A stretch of 64,000 nt of DNA from Geobacter argillaceus (GTDB lineage: Bacteria; Desulfobacterota; Desulfuromonadia; Geobacterales; DSM-12255). The notes under the pieces are model-generated. The model did not search any database, had not been told where the DNA came from, and worked only from the letters and a program-made list of their open reading frames with translations. Numbering within the stretch: the stretch's first letter is position 1; each line of letters begins with the position of its first letter. This document shows, piece by piece, positions 26,509 to 36,399 of this stretch. Location of the stretch: positions 186,001 to 250,000 of the forward strand of contig NZ_VLLN01000002.1 in assembly GCF_007830735.1 (NCBI RefSeq), read 5' to 3'. Made by a program: the position numbers and the translations under genes.

Positions 26509-27582
26509 ATGGATCGCCTGCACGGAACAGAGGAACGGAACATCTCGGCCAAGAACCGCTTTGCCGGTTACGACCGGATTATGGGTAATATCTCCTGGCT
26601 GCTCATCGCCCTGGTGGCGCTCCACATCAAGCTGCTCCCGCCGGACGACCGGGGAGTGATGCCACTTATCCTCCTCAGCCTGCTGCTGTTCATCTACAAC
26701 GCAGCGGCCCGTTATCTGGTGTTCCCGGGCCGGTCCGGCCGGATCAAGACCTTCATCGACCTGATGGTTTTTCTCGCCTTTATCGTTGGCATCTGCTGGT
26801 TCAGCGGCAGGGTTTCCAGCCCGTTCATCTCCCTCATCTACCTGATCCTGATGGCCACAGCCCTGACGCAGGGTAAAAAGATCACCTATTTCATGGCCGC
26901 CTTGACCATCTGTTCCTACGTTTACCTGGCAACCGGCAACCTGTCAGGCTGGCTGGACGAATACCGCTCCCTCTCCCACCTGCTTCAGCTCTTCCCCTTC
27001 ATGCTCATCGCCCACCTGGGGGCGATGCTGGCCGGCGAGGCGGAATCCGCCCGGGAAGAGGTGGAGCGGCTATCACTCACCGATGAGGTGACCGGGCTCC
27101 ACAACATGCGCAACTTCACCAACCTGGCAGTCGTCCAGGAAAAGCTGGCTCAGCGTCATCAGAAGGCCTTTGCCGTCTGCATGCTGGACGCCGACAATCT
27201 GAAACAGATCAACGACCGCCACGGACACCTGGCAGGAACGGCCCTGATCCGCCACGTGGCGGACATCATCCGCCGGCACGTCCGGGCCAGCGACATTGCT
27301 GCCCGCTATGGTGGCGACGAATTCATTATCCTCTTCAACGAGACAACGACCGATAACGCCCGGGTGCCGGTGGAGCGGATCGTAACGGCCCTGGCAGAGA
27401 CGCCGTTCACCGTGGGTGGACTCGAACTGCGCTCCACCCTCTCGGCCGGCATCGCCTCCTTTCCCGGGGATGGCAACGACCTGCGGGAAGTGATGGCCAA
27501 GGCCGACGAGGCGATGTACACCAGCAAGCGCCTGGGGAAAAACCGTCTGACGATCTTTGGCCGGGAACAGCAAACCCCTTGA
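26509..27582 (+). CDS. Membrane-bound diguanylate cyclase (GGDEF)
   Basis: The 357-residue protein starts with five or six membrane segments (for example ISWLLIALVALHIKLL and ICSYVYLATG). A linker helix leads to a GGDEF domain: LSLTDEVTGLHNMRNF, MLDADNLKQINDRHGH, and the active site YGGDEFIILF. GNDLREVMAKADEAMYTSKR is the C-terminal element. The intact GGDEF with supporting residues suggests active c-di-GMP synthesis; the RxxD inhibitory site is not obvious. The ATG at 26509 begins eight bases after the thiolase-like gene. The membrane part may sense a signal, but it matches no named domain that I recognise. Confidence 0.92.
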   Translation: MDRLHGTEERNISAKNRFAGYDRIMGNISWLLIALVALHIKLLPPDDRGVMPLILLSLLLFIYNAAARYLVFPGRSGRIKTFIDLMVFLAFIVGICWFSGRVSSPFISLIYLILMATALTQGKKITYFMAALTICSYVYLATGNLSGWLDEYRSLSHLLQLFPFMLIAHLGAMLAGEAESAREEVERLSLTDEVTGLHNMRNFTNLAVVQEKLAQRHQKAFAVCMLDADNLKQINDRHGHLAGTALIRHVADIIRRHVRASDIAARYGGDEFIILFNETTTDNARVPVERIVTALAETPFTVGGLELRSTLSAGIASFPGDGNDLREVMAKADEAMYTSKRLGKNRLTIFGREQQTP

Positions 27583-27687
27583 GATAGGAGCAGTTGGCCC
27601 TGCTAACGGCTCCCTGAAAATCAGTTTACAAAGGACGGCAAATATTCTACAGTGTGCCCCACTAAATCCCCGCCGGAGCGCCTCCAT

Positions 27688-28779
27688 ATGGACGATCTGA
27701 AGTATACCCCCCTCTGCGCCGCCCATAAATCATTGCATGCCCTCATGGCCCCGTTCGGCGGGTGGGAAATGCCGATCCAGTATACCGGCATCATCGCCGA
27801 GCACCGCTGGTGCCGGGAACGGGCCGCCCTCTTCGACATCTGCCACATGGGCGAGTTCATCTTCCGGGGCGATCTGGTGGCCGATGGCCTGGAGGATCTG
27901 TTCACCTTTTCCGTCAAAAGCATCCCGGTCGGCCGTTCCCGCTACGGCTTTCTCCTGAACGACCGGGGTGGGATCATCGACGACCTGATTGTCTTCCGCC
28001 TGGCCGAGGACGAGGCGATGGTCGTGGTGAACGCCGCCACCAGCGACAACGATTTCAACGTAATCCGGTCCCGGTTGAAGGGAGGCGCCGACTTTACCGA
28101 CATCTCGGCGACCACCGGCAAACTCGACCTGCAGGGACCGAGCAGCCGGGAGATCATGACCGCCCACTTCGGCCCGGCAGTGGGCCAGCTCCCCTACTTC
28201 AAGTTCATGAAGACCACACTGCTCGGCGTCGACGCCATCATCAGCCGCACCGGCTACACCGGCGAACTGGGCTACGAGATCTTCCTGCCGGCGGACAAGG
28301 TGGTCGAGCTCTGGGACCTGCTGCTCGCCGACGAGCGGGTGAAACCGGCCGGCCTCGGAGCCCGGGACGTGCTCCGCCTGGAGGTGGGATACAGCCTCTA
28401 CGGCAACGACCTGGATGAAACCATCACCCCGCTGGAGGCCGGCCTGGAGGCATTCGTCAAGTTTGACAAGGCTTTCATCGGTAAAAGAGCACTCGAGGCC
28501 CAGCGGGCCGCAGGGCTTACCCGGGTCAAGGTCCCCTTTGCCGTCTCGTCCCGCCGCTCCCCCCGCCACGGCTACGGCATCGCCAGCGGCTCCGATACAA
28601 TCGGCGAGGTGACCAGCGGCGTCTTCTCCCCCATGCTCGGCTACGGCATCGGCCTCGGATTCGTCCCGCCGGCACTGGCGCAAGCCGGCACCTTGCTCAC
28701 CGTCAGCCACGACAAGGTCACCATGGAGGCAACGGTGTGCGACCTGCCGTTCTTTAAGGGTGGCTCGCTGAGATCGTAG
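27688..28779 (+). CDS. gcvT: Aminomethyltransferase, glycine cleavage T protein
   Basis: GcvT transfers the methylene group from the aminomethyl-lipoyl GcvH to tetrahydrofolate. The 363 residues include TPLCAAHKSLHALMAPFGGWEMPIQY, ALFDICHMGEFIF, and DLQGPSSREIM. Also present are ISRTGYTGELGYEIF, GLGARDVLRLEVGYSLYGND and the terminal SPMLGYGIGLGFVPP. The ATG at 27688 is chosen on homology; GTG 27652 is also in frame. It is the first of four gcv genes in the order T-H-PA-PB. I see no glycine riboswitch in the 105 bases before it. Confidence 0.96.
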   Translation: MDDLKYTPLCAAHKSLHALMAPFGGWEMPIQYTGIIAEHRWCRERAALFDICHMGEFIFRGDLVADGLEDLFTFSVKSIPVGRSRYGFLLNDRGGIIDDLIVFRLAEDEAMVVVNAATSDNDFNVIRSRLKGGADFTDISATTGKLDLQGPSSREIMTAHFGPAVGQLPYFKFMKTTLLGVDAIISRTGYTGELGYEIFLPADKVVELWDLLLADERVKPAGLGARDVLRLEVGYSLYGNDLDETITPLEAGLEAFVKFDKAFIGKRALEAQRAAGLTRVKVPFAVSSRRSPRHGYGIASGSDTIGEVTSGVFSPMLGYGIGLGFVPPALAQAGTLLTVSHDKVTMEATVCDLPFFKGGSLRS

Positions 28780-28857
28780 CGGCACCCATAGCAGGATAGC
28801 AACCAACTGAAGCCACAATAGATTTTGCCAATACTATCAATTCCATCAGGAGGGAAT

Positions 28858-29229
28858 ATGGAAATTTTCTTCAGCAAAGAACACGAGTGGGTCAAGGTCA
28901 AGGACGGCATTGCCACCGTCGGCATCAGCGAGCACGCGGCCCATGAACTGGGAGACATCACCTTCGTGGAGCTGCCGGCAGTGGGCAAGAGTGTCAAGCA
29001 GTTCGAGATCCTGGCCGGCATCGAGTCGGTCAAGGCGGCCAGCGACATCTACGCGCCGGTTTCCGGCAAGGTGGTGACGGTCAACGAGGCACTGGAAACC
29101 ACCCCGGAAATTGTCAACGACGCCCCGGAAGACGCCGGCTGGATTGCCGTAATGGAGGCAACCGACCTGTCCGAACTGCAAAACCTGATGACCAAAGCCC
29201 AGTACGAGGAATACCTTAAGAATCTGTGA
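28858..29229 (+). CDS. gcvH: Glycine cleavage system H protein
   Basis: GcvH is the lipoyl carrier of glycine cleavage. The 123-residue protein has FSKEHEWVKVKDGIATVGIS, LGDITFVELPAVGK, and the lipoylation loop GIESVKAASDIYAPVSG with the modified Lys near residue 63. A GGAGGG site precedes ATG 28858. Its stop lies within a heptanucleotide repeat that separates it from gcvPA. Lipoylation depends on lipA and perhaps lplA found further on. Confidence 0.97.
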   Translation: MEIFFSKEHEWVKVKDGIATVGISEHAAHELGDITFVELPAVGKSVKQFEILAGIESVKAASDIYAPVSGKVVTVNEALETTPEIVNDAPEDAGWIAVMEATDLSELQNLMTKAQYEEYLKNL

Positions 29230-29312
29230 CTCGTGACTCGTGACTGGTAACTGGTGACTCGTGCTTCGGAGAAGTTTTTCCCGAGTTACGGGTCACCAGT
29301 TACAAATCACGG
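29226..29312. repeat. Heptanucleotide tandem repeat with inverted partner between gcvH and gcvPA
   Basis: Five heptads (GTGACTC, GTGACTC, GTGACTG, GTAACTG, GTGACTC) run from 29226 to 29260, the first overlapping the gcvH stop. Their complement appears at about 29281-29312 (GAGTTACGGGTCACCAGTTAC and ATCACGG), so the RNA could form a long hairpin of stacked heptads around TTTTTC. Same unit type as at 132-161. Confidence 0.75.
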
Positions 29313-29330
29313 TTTCCAAAGGAAACAATT

Positions 29331-30668
29331 ATGAGCTATTGTCCACACACTGTCGACGAACAGCAGTCGATGCTCGGCACAATCGGCGTCGCCAGTGTTG
29401 CCGACCTGTTCAAGCCGATCCCGAAGAAGCTGCGGGCCAAGTCGTTCGACCTGCCGGCCGGCATGTCGGAATTCGAGATGCTGCAGAAGATGACCAACCT
29501 TGCCGCCAGCAACGCCCAGGGGGTCATTCCGTTCATCGGCGGCGGGTTCTACGACCATCTGATCCCCACCGCGGTCGATCACCTGTCCGGCCGGGCCGAG
29601 TTTTACACCGCCTACACCCCTTACCAGCCCGAATGCTCCCAGGGAAGCCTGCAGGCCCTCTTCGAGTATCAGACCGCCATCTGCCGCCTGACCGATATGG
29701 AAGCAAGCAACGCCTCCCTCTATGATGGCGGTACGGCCCTGGCCGAGGCGGCTCTCATGGCGCTGCGGATCACCGGCAGGAACCGCCTGATCCTGGACGG
29801 TTCGGCCAACCCGTTCTACCGCGAGGTGCTCAAGACCTACCTGGCCAACCTGGAGGTGGAGATCATCGAGCTTTCTCCTCTGGACGGGGCCACGAACAAA
29901 CCCGACTGTCTGGCAGCCCTGGACGACACGACCGCGGCGGTCATCGTCCAGAACCCCACCTTCTTCGGCGGGTTCACGGATCTGACCGATGTGGCCAAGG
30001 CGGCACACGCCAAAGGTGCCCTGCTCATCACCACCGTCTACCCCGTTTCGCTGGGACTGCTCAAGAGCCCGGGCGAGATGGGGGCGGACATCGTGGTGGG
30101 AGACGGCCAGAGCCTGGGGAACCCCCTCTCCTTTGGCGGGCCATCCTTTGGCTTCATCGCCACCCGGAAGAAATACATCCGCAACCTCCCGGGCCGGATC
30201 ATCGGCGAGACTGTTGACCGGGAAGGCCGGCGCGGCTATGTCCTCACCCTCCAGGCACGGGAACAGCATATCAAGCGTCACAAGGCGACCTCCAACATCT
30301 GCAGCAACCAGAGCCTCTCGGCCCTGCGCGGTCTGATCTTCCTGTCGCTCATGGGCAAACAGGGGCTTGCGGAGCTGGCCCGCCTCAACTATGAAAAGGC
30401 CGAGTACGCCAAGGCGGTGCTGGGCAGCATCCGCGAAGTGGCCGTGCTGGCGGGTTCCCCCACCTTCAACGAGTTCACCCTGAGCCTGCCGATGCGGGCC
30501 ACCAAGGTGGTGGAAAAGCTTCTGGCCAAGGGAATTGCGGCCGGCGTACCGCTGGGGCTGTACTACCAGGATGCCGACAACTACCTGGTGGTCACGGTTA
30601 CGGAAAAACGGAACAGGCAGGAGATCGACCTGCTGGCAAAAGAGCTGGAGAGTGTCCTATGGAGCTGA
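29331..30668 (+). CDS. gcvPA: Glycine dehydrogenase (decarboxylating) subunit 1
   Basis: In this lineage the P protein is split into two subunits. The N-terminal subunit, 445 residues, shows [63 protein letters not shown], and [50 protein letters not shown] and the SNICSNQSL block are characteristic. With GcvPB it decarboxylates glycine and loads GcvH. AAAGGAAAC precedes ATG 29331. Its 3' end overlaps the gcvPB start by ten bases. Confidence 0.96.
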   Translation: MSYCPHTVDEQQSMLGTIGVASVADLFKPIPKKLRAKSFDLPAGMSEFEMLQKMTNLAASNAQGVIPFIGGGFYDHLIPTAVDHLSGRAEFYTAYTPYQPECSQGSLQALFEYQTAICRLTDMEASNASLYDGGTALAEAALMALRITGRNRLILDGSANPFYREVLKTYLANLEVEIIELSPLDGATNKPDCLAALDDTTAAVIVQNPTFFGGFTDLTDVAKAAHAKGALLITTVYPVSLGLLKSPGEMGADIVVGDGQSLGNPLSFGGPSFGFIATRKKYIRNLPGRIIGETVDREGRRGYVLTLQAREQHIKRHKATSNICSNQSLSALRGLIFLSLMGKQGLAELARLNYEKAEYAKAVLGSIREVAVLAGSPTFNEFTLSLPMRATKVVEKLLAKGIAAGVPLGLYYQDADNYLVVTVTEKRNRQEIDLLAKELESVLWS

Positions 30669-32098
30669 TTTACGAGAAATCCGTTGCCGGCCGAAAAGGG
30701 GTGCGGCTCCCGGCCAGCGATGTGCCCAAGGCCAAGGCGTTACCGAAAAAACTGCTGCGCAGTGAAGCGGCCGGCCTTCCCGAGCTCTCGGAACTGGATG
30801 TGGTCCGCCACTTCACCAACCTGTCGCGGCTCAACTACTCGGTTGACACCAACTTCTACCCGCTGGGCTCATGCACCATGAAATACAACGCCAAAGGGCT
30901 GGAAGCGGCAGCAAACCTCTTCGCTCCGTTCCATCCCATGACGGCGCTCCTGCCGGGCGGCGAGAAGCTGACCCAGGGCTCCCTCGGACTGCTCTTCGAG
31001 TTGGGAAGCCTGCTGGCGGAAATAACCGGCATGGACGAGGTGACCACCCAGCCGCTGGCCGGCGCCCACGGCGAGATGACCGGCATGCTCCTCATCGCCG
31101 CCTATCACCGGGCCAAGGGGAACCGGAAAAAATACGTCATCGTCCCTGATTCGTCCCACGGCACCAACCCGGCCAGCGCCGCCATGGTCGGCTACGAGAT
31201 CATTACCATCCCGACGGCTCCGTACGGCGACATGGACCTGGACGCCTTCAAGGCCGCCCTGAACGACGAAGTGGCGGCGGTCATGATGACCTGCCCCAAC
31301 ACGCTGGGCCTCTTCAACCCGCACATCAAGGAGATCTGCGACCTGGCCCACGGCGCGGACGCCCTGGTCTACTACGACGGCGCCAACCTGAACGCCATCA
31401 TGGGCAAGGTCCGCCCCGGCGATGTCGGCTTCGACGTGGTCCACGTCAATCTGCACAAAACCTTCGGTACCCCCCACGGTGCCGGCGGTCCCGGAAGCGG
31501 TCCGGTCGGCGTCAAGAAAGGGCTGATCCCGTTTCTGCCCATCCCCCGGATCGTCAGGAAGCTGACCGGGGCCTACACCGTGGAACACGAGAACCCGGAA
31601 GGGATCGGCCGCACCGCCAACTTCTTCGGCAACTTCGGGGTCATGGCCAAGGCCTACGCCTACATCCTGATGATGGGAAAAGAAGGGCTCATCCAGGTGA
31701 GCGAACAGGCGGTCCTGAACGCCAACTACATCATGAGCCGACTCAAGGATCTCTACGAGGTTCCGTACGACCAGACCTGCATGCATGAATGCGTCCTCTC
31801 GGCCAGCCGGCAGCTGGCCCACGACGTCCATGCCATCGATATCGCCAAGTTCCTGATCGACAAGGGGTTTCACCCCCCCACGGTCTACTTCCCCCTGATC
31901 GTCAAGGAAGCAATTATGATCGAGCCGACCGAGACCGAGTCCAAGGCGACCATGGATGCCTTCATCGCCGCCATGCGCGAGGCGGCGGAACTAACGGAGA
32001 ACGATCCGGATATTCTGAAACGTGCCCCGGTGACCACCCCCATCTCCCGCCTGGACGAGACCAAGGCGGCCCGGGAGCAGAACGTCTGCTGCCAGTAG
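30659..32098 (+). CDS. gcvPB: Glycine dehydrogenase (decarboxylating) subunit 2
   Basis: This is the C-terminal half of the split P protein, 479 residues, carrying the PLP lysine: [20 protein letters not shown] (about residue 265-284). Other family segments are [49 protein letters not shown] and [34 protein letters not shown] lies near the end. The start at ATG 30659 overlaps gcvPA, so translation is coupled. An intrinsic terminator follows at 32148-32184. Confidence 0.97.
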   Translation: MELIYEKSVAGRKGVRLPASDVPKAKALPKKLLRSEAAGLPELSELDVVRHFTNLSRLNYSVDTNFYPLGSCTMKYNAKGLEAAANLFAPFHPMTALLPGGEKLTQGSLGLLFELGSLLAEITGMDEVTTQPLAGAHGEMTGMLLIAAYHRAKGNRKKYVIVPDSSHGTNPASAAMVGYEIITIPTAPYGDMDLDAFKAALNDEVAAVMMTCPNTLGLFNPHIKEICDLAHGADALVYYDGANLNAIMGKVRPGDVGFDVVHVNLHKTFGTPHGAGGPGSGPVGVKKGLIPFLPIPRIVRKLTGAYTVEHENPEGIGRTANFFGNFGVMAKAYAYILMMGKEGLIQVSEQAVLNANYIMSRLKDLYEVPYDQTCMHECVLSASRQLAHDVHAIDIAKFLIDKGFHPPTVYFPLIVKEAIMIEPTETESKATMDAFIAAMREAAELTENDPDILKRAPVTTPISRLDETKAAREQNVCCQ

Positions 32099-32147
32099 AG
32101 ACGCACAATGTTGCATCTCCACCTCCCAACCCATTGAGTATCTGCAC

Positions 32148-32184
32148 GCCCCTCTCCGTCAACCGCCGGACAGGGGCTTTTTCT
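32148..32184 (+). terminator. Terminator of the gcv operon
   Basis: GCCCCTCTCCG (32148-32158) pairs with CGGACAGGGGC (32167-32177) apart from one mismatch, followed by TTTTTCTT. It lies 50 bases after the gcvPB stop. Confidence 0.85.
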
Positions 32185-32267
32185 TGCAGCCGCGCCAAAA
32201 TGGAATATAATCCTACAACCTGTCGGAGTTGCTGCATCAACAGTTAGTGAATGGAGAGGGTACCACC

Positions 32268-34049
32268 ATGTCCTTTGTCGGCGATTTAGAGCACATGCCC
32301 ATAGTCGATGTGATCCAGCTGCTCCATTCGACGAGAAAATCCGGCATCCTGAGCGTGAAGAGCCGCAAGGGTGAAAGCAGGTTGGTCTTCAAGGACGGCT
32401 ACATCGTCAGCGCAAATCACCTGAACAACATGTTACGCATCGGCAATATCCTTGTGGAACGGCAGCACGTTACCCCGGAAATCCTCGCAGCCGCCCTTCA
32501 GGAGCAGGAAAACGCGGGGAAGGATCGCAAACCGTTAATCATAACCCTGGTACAAAGCGGGCGCGTGAGGGAAAGTGATGCCTACCAGGCACTTGAGCAT
32601 CTCATTGAGTTGACGGTTGTCGAGATACTGACATGGAAGAGGGGGACGTTCAGCCTGGATGTTGCCCAAGCCCACGTTTCCGATGACTACCGGTACTATC
32701 CGGAACGGATGAACCAGGAGATTAACATCGACACGCAGGGGGTATTGATGGATGCCCTGCGCATTTACGATGAAAAGCTGCGGGACGGTACCCTCCCGGA
32801 AGAAGAGTCATATGACGGGGATATCGCACCCGGCGAGTCATGGGCAGTCACGCCGGAAAAGCCGGCCATCACGGCCGACGTCCTTGGCCTGGACAATCTC
32901 GATGCCCTTGACAAGGTGATCCCGGATGTATTTTTGGGGGTAAAGGCGTACGATCCGGCCGAACCCCATCGCCAGGCGCTGGCAGACGAGTTGCAAAATC
33001 TGCCGCTTAGCGAACAGGAAAAACTGTTATCCTTCCTGGTGGCTTTTTCGCAACCACTAAAGGGGTCAGACCTGGTGCCAGCCGTTGGCCCGGCCCTGGC
33101 GGTCATCCTGCTCAGTCGGGATGTGCTCATAAGGCATGCCGTCATGACGGTGTGCAGGCATGAAGGCCTGTTTGCCTTCACCACGGACGAGGAGGCGAAC
33201 ATCGACCATATCGTCGACCAGTCTCACGCCAGGGATCTGCTGCCGGTTCTCCTCGTTGACTCTCCGGAACGGGCCGCCGAGGGATTTTCGGCGGACAAGA
33301 TCGTCGCCCTGTGGCACCGGGAAAAGGCACGTTATCCACACTTGTCGATCGTGCAGCTAGCATCGCCACGGGATCACACATTTGCGCTCCAGGCGGTTGA
33401 GGCGGGACTCAGCGTGATACCCAGACCCTGCAGCGAAGAACGGAAAGAGACCATTGCGACCGATGCCATCGGCTTCATGAAGGCCCTGCAGGCCTGGCTG
33501 GCACACGCTCCGCCACATCCGGACCAGCAGATCTTACGGCAGTTCGCTGAACGGGTTCGTGAACTCGGCACTCTTTCGACAGCGCCGGACATCTCCTATG
33601 CGCTCCTGAGATTTGCCTCTGTCATGTTCGAACGCGCCATCACCTTCGTGGTCGTCAAGACGGAACTGATTGCCGAACGTGGCATCGGCATCAATGCGGA
33701 CAAGAGCGCCGGCCCAACTCCGCCCCTGCGCTTCATGCTCCCCCTTGACCAACCGTCGGTTTTCCGGGAAACGATCGCCGGCGGTCGTTTTTTCTACGGC
33801 CCCAGCAGCGACCCGCTCCTGGCGAAACACCTCTATGCGGAGATTGGTGCCCCGCGCACCGCCAAAATACTCCTGGCCCCCATCAAAAGCCTTGGCCGCG
33901 TGTTCGCCCTCACCTACTGCGACTTCGGCACTACGTCCGGCAATCCGGTGCGGGCCGACCTCATGGAAACCCTGGCGCACCAAGCCGGCATAGTACTGGA
34001 CAACGCCCTTTACCTGAATAAATCCGAAAACCGGGTACAATCACCCTAA
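32268..34049 (+). CDS. DUF4388 (PATAN) domain protein with receiver-like and GAF-like regions
   Basis: The 593-residue protein begins with a DUF4388 domain: MSFVGDLEHMPIVDVIQLLH, GILSVKSRKGESRLVFKDGYIVSA, and an EILTWKRGTFSL strand that ends the domain (about residues 1-130). Such domains occur in Geobacter and myxobacterial signalling proteins related to PatA. From about residue 270 a receiver-like fold follows (ALAVILLSRDVLIRHAVMTV, LLPVLLVDSPERAA, LSIVQLASPRD), with Asp in the LVDSPE position. The C-terminal part (about 440-593) resembles a GAF domain. GGAGAGGG precedes ATG 32268. The PilT-like gene follows after 25 bases, hinting at a motility-related role. Confidence 0.8.
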   Translation: MSFVGDLEHMPIVDVIQLLHSTRKSGILSVKSRKGESRLVFKDGYIVSANHLNNMLRIGNILVERQHVTPEILAAALQEQENAGKDRKPLIITLVQSGRVRESDAYQALEHLIELTVVEILTWKRGTFSLDVAQAHVSDDYRYYPERMNQEINIDTQGVLMDALRIYDEKLRDGTLPEEESYDGDIAPGESWAVTPEKPAITADVLGLDNLDALDKVIPDVFLGVKAYDPAEPHRQALADELQNLPLSEQEKLLSFLVAFSQPLKGSDLVPAVGPALAVILLSRDVLIRHAVMTVCRHEGLFAFTTDEEANIDHIVDQSHARDLLPVLLVDSPERAAEGFSADKIVALWHREKARYPHLSIVQLASPRDHTFALQAVEAGLSVIPRPCSEERKETIATDAIGFMKALQAWLAHAPPHPDQQILRQFAERVRELGTLSTAPDISYALLRFASVMFERAITFVVVKTELIAERGIGINADKSAGPTPPLRFMLPLDQPSVFRETIAGGRFFYGPSSDPLLAKHLYAEIGAPRTAKILLAPIKSLGRVFALTYCDFGTTSGNPVRADLMETLAHQAGIVLDNALYLNKSENRVQSP

Positions 34050-34074
34050 AACGCTACCTGCACAAAGGATCGTT

Positions 34075-35145
34075 ATGGACCTGAATATCCTGCATCAGAT
34101 CCTGGAAATCGCCTTCCAGAAGAGAGTTTCCGATCTCCATTTCGAGGTGGACAATCCCCCCTTTTTCCGGGGACGGGGGCAGCTCATCCGCTCGAAGATG
34201 CCGAACCTGGCGGCCGCGGACACCGAATTCATCGCCGCACAGATCCTGGAGCAAAACGGCCAGCAGCTGAGCAATGACCTGAAAGAGCTCGATGCCTCCT
34301 ACTCACTGCCGAGCGGCGGCCGGTTCCGGGTCAGCATCTTTCGCCAGCGGGGCCATTTCGGCATCGTCATGCGCGTCATCCCGCCCCATATCGGCACCTT
34401 CCAGGATCTGAACCTGCCACCCGTGCTCGGCGAGATCGCCAAGGTGCCGAACGGTCTGATCCTGGTCACCGGCCCCACGGGAAACGGTAAATCAACAACC
34501 CTGGCATCCATGATCCGCTTCCTGAACGAGCAGTACAGTTACAACATCATCACCATCGAAGATCCCATCGAGTTTCTCTTCACCTCGCAGCGGAGCTGTA
34601 TCATCCAGCGCCAGGTCGGCATCGACACGAACAGTTTCAACGCTGCCCTGACGGCCTCCCTGCGCATGGACCCGGACGTGATCATGGTAGGGGAGATGCG
34701 CGACAAAGAGACCATCGATGCCTGCATCAAGGCTGCGGAGACGGGCCACCTGGTCCTCTCGACCCTGCACACCCAGGGCGCCGTATCAACGATCAACCGC
34801 ATCGTCGGCAACTTCCCGCCCGAGGCACAGGAGATTCTCCGGCAGAGACTGGCGGACATCCTGGTCGCCACCGTCTCCCTGCGTCTGGTCAAGGGCAAAT
34901 CCGGCGAAAGCATCATCCCTGTGGTCGAGATCATGCGCGCCACCACAACGATTCAGGCGTGCATCCGGGAAGGGCGTCTGGACGAAATCGAAAAGCACAT
35001 CGAAACCGGCAATTCCCTCTACCAGATGCAGACCCTGGACCAGCACCTGCTGCAACTGTGCAAGCAGGACCTCATCACGGTGGAGGATGCCAAGCGCATC
35101 TCCCACTCCATGGATCTGGAACGCAAGCTGATGTTCGACAATTAG
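34075..35145 (+). CDS. PilT/PilU-family type IV pilus retraction ATPase
   Basis: The 356-residue ATPase has an N-terminal PAS-like part (FQKRVSDLHFEVDNPPFF), then Walker A GPTGNGKST (about residues 133-141), the Asp box IITIEDPIEFLF, Walker B DPDVIMVGEMRD, and the His box ETGHLVLSTLHTQGAVSTINR. All PilT blocks are present, so it should be active; the C-terminus is somewhat unlike canonical PilT (no AIRNLIREG). Geobacter genomes have several paralogues. It is in one unit with the DUF4388 protein. No pilin genes are nearby. Confidence 0.9.
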   Translation: MDLNILHQILEIAFQKRVSDLHFEVDNPPFFRGRGQLIRSKMPNLAAADTEFIAAQILEQNGQQLSNDLKELDASYSLPSGGRFRVSIFRQRGHFGIVMRVIPPHIGTFQDLNLPPVLGEIAKVPNGLILVTGPTGNGKSTTLASMIRFLNEQYSYNIITIEDPIEFLFTSQRSCIIQRQVGIDTNSFNAALTASLRMDPDVIMVGEMRDKETIDACIKAAETGHLVLSTLHTQGAVSTINRIVGNFPPEAQEILRQRLADILVATVSLRLVKGKSGESIIPVVEIMRATTTIQACIREGRLDEIEKHIETGNSLYQMQTLDQHLLQLCKQDLITVEDAKRISHSMDLERKLMFDN

Positions 35146-35245
35146 CCCACTGCTAGGGGGAGATGCGAAGGAGTACGAGCCGGAACGGAAGCCCGGCCGA
35201 CTTGCTTGAGACAGTGCGGGGAGCGGGGCAGTAGCCCGGGATGGT

Positions 35246-36040
35246 TCAGATCCTGTCCAGCGCTTCCTGCACGTTGGTAACCAGATTCAACAACCGGGGG
35301 CCGATATCGTCCTCCAGCATATGCCGGCGTAACTGAAAGGCGGCGCCGGCGCAGTTGAAGACAAGAGTCCGCGAACCGTCCGCTGGAACCAGGGCGGTCG
35401 CCACCGCGTGTACGTCCTTTTTCCAGTCCCCCAGGGAAAAACAGAACCCCCGCTCTTCGTAGTCTTTCCGTGCCTGCAGGAACCCGGCCTCTATCTTCGG
35501 CCACTGCTCCCCACTTCGTACCCGGATCTGCTCAAGAAGCTCCACTCGCTCCGGCTCAGGCAGGGCACAGAGGAGTGCACGCCCCATGGAGGTGGTTGCA
35601 ATGGGGATCTGCGAGCCCACATCGAGGGTAAGGGTGACCGTTGAACTGCTCCGGTATGCTTCGACGTACAGCATGTTCATGCGATCCTGCACACCGATCG
35701 ACACCGAGGCCTGGGCATACTCGGCCAGTTCCCGCATGAACGGCCGCGCGACCTTGCGAACATCCATGTTGGCCAGCATGGTATATCCCAAGGCCAGCAC
35801 GGAGGTCCCCAGATAGTATTTTCCGTATTTCTCCGAATAATTGAGATACCCCAGACCGGTCAGTGTGTAGGTCAGACGTGAGACGGTCGGCTTTGGCAGA
35901 CCGGTGCGCTGGGAGATCTCCTGGTTCCCCAGAAACCGGTCGCCGGGCCTGAAGCAACGCAGGATCTCCAACCCCCGTGCCAAAGCCCGTACCGACTGGC
36001 GCTCGCTCTCCTCACCCGATTCGACACCATCCGTCGCCAT
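35246..36040 (-). CDS. IclR family transcriptional regulator
   Basis: The 264-residue protein has a winged HTH at the N-terminus (SVRALARGLEILRCFRPGDR, NQEISQRTGLPKPTVSRLTYTLTGLGYL) followed by the IclR effector domain: FMRELAEYAQASVSIGVQDR, MLYVEAYRS, IPIATTSMGRALLCALPEPE and ARKDYEERGFCFSLGDWKKD. ATG 36040 is preceded by AGGAG; the upstream in-frame region to 36136 is unlikely to be translated. It transcribes away from the RHH/mini-HTH pair, and two palindromes lie in the shared 359-base gap. The effector is unknown. Confidence 0.92.
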   Translation of the reverse strand: MATDGVESGEESERQSVRALARGLEILRCFRPGDRFLGNQEISQRTGLPKPTVSRLTYTLTGLGYLNYSEKYGKYYLGTSVLALGYTMLANMDVRKVARPFMRELAEYAQASVSIGVQDRMNMLYVEAYRSSSTVTLTLDVGSQIPIATTSMGRALLCALPEPERVELLEQIRVRSGEQWPKIEAGFLQARKDYEERGFCFSLGDWKKDVHAVATALVPADGSRTLVFNCAGAAFQLRRHMLEDDIGPRLLNLVTNVQEALDRI

Positions 36041-36123
36041 GTTAACTCCTGTAATCATAGTAAGTTGCCGAACAAAGTTTGCACAAAGGGCGATGGAAGT
36101 CAAACGGAAAAACTCCCACGACA

Positions 36124-36142
36124 TGTTTCGTGTCATGAAACA
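36124..36142. promoter_or_regulatory. Candidate operator (TGTTTC-N7-GAAACA)
   Basis: A perfect six-base inverted repeat with seven-base spacing lies 84 bases upstream of the iclR start. Its arms resemble those recognised by some IclR-family proteins. Autoregulation is a reasonable guess; no direct proof. Confidence 0.4.
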
Positions 36143-36300
36143 AGCGTATCACCTTTTCTGCAGGATCACAAACGTAGCGAACCCCATAACCTATGGCTCG
36201 CAGCCAAAATAACCCTATTATATCTTCAATAGGCAGTCATTTTTTTTGTTTACACTTTGCGCATTATACGCTAATGATAGTTCCAGCTACGAGAACTATG

Positions 36301-36315
36301 TTTCGCTAAGCGAAA
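36301..36315. promoter_or_regulatory. Candidate operator (TTTCGC-TAA-GCGAAA)
   Basis: A perfect palindrome with six-base arms lies 85 bases before the RHH gene, in AT-rich DNA between the divergent iclR and RHH genes. It shares the TTTC/GAAA arms of the other candidate at 36124-36142. The rest of the gap (36143-36300 and 36316-36399) holds only AT-rich promoter-like sequence that I cannot assign. Confidence 0.45.
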
Positions 36316-36399
36316 TCAAAAACAAGTTCCTGTTATTACGACGTACGCCCGGCCAACCGGGCAAGCTTGAACAGACACCACCGATGAGGAGTATAAGAA

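Noticed and set aside
27583-27687. Possible glycine riboswitch before gcvT
   Set aside because: The gap is only 105 bases and lacks the conserved aptamer segments; nothing resembling a tandem aptamer was seen.
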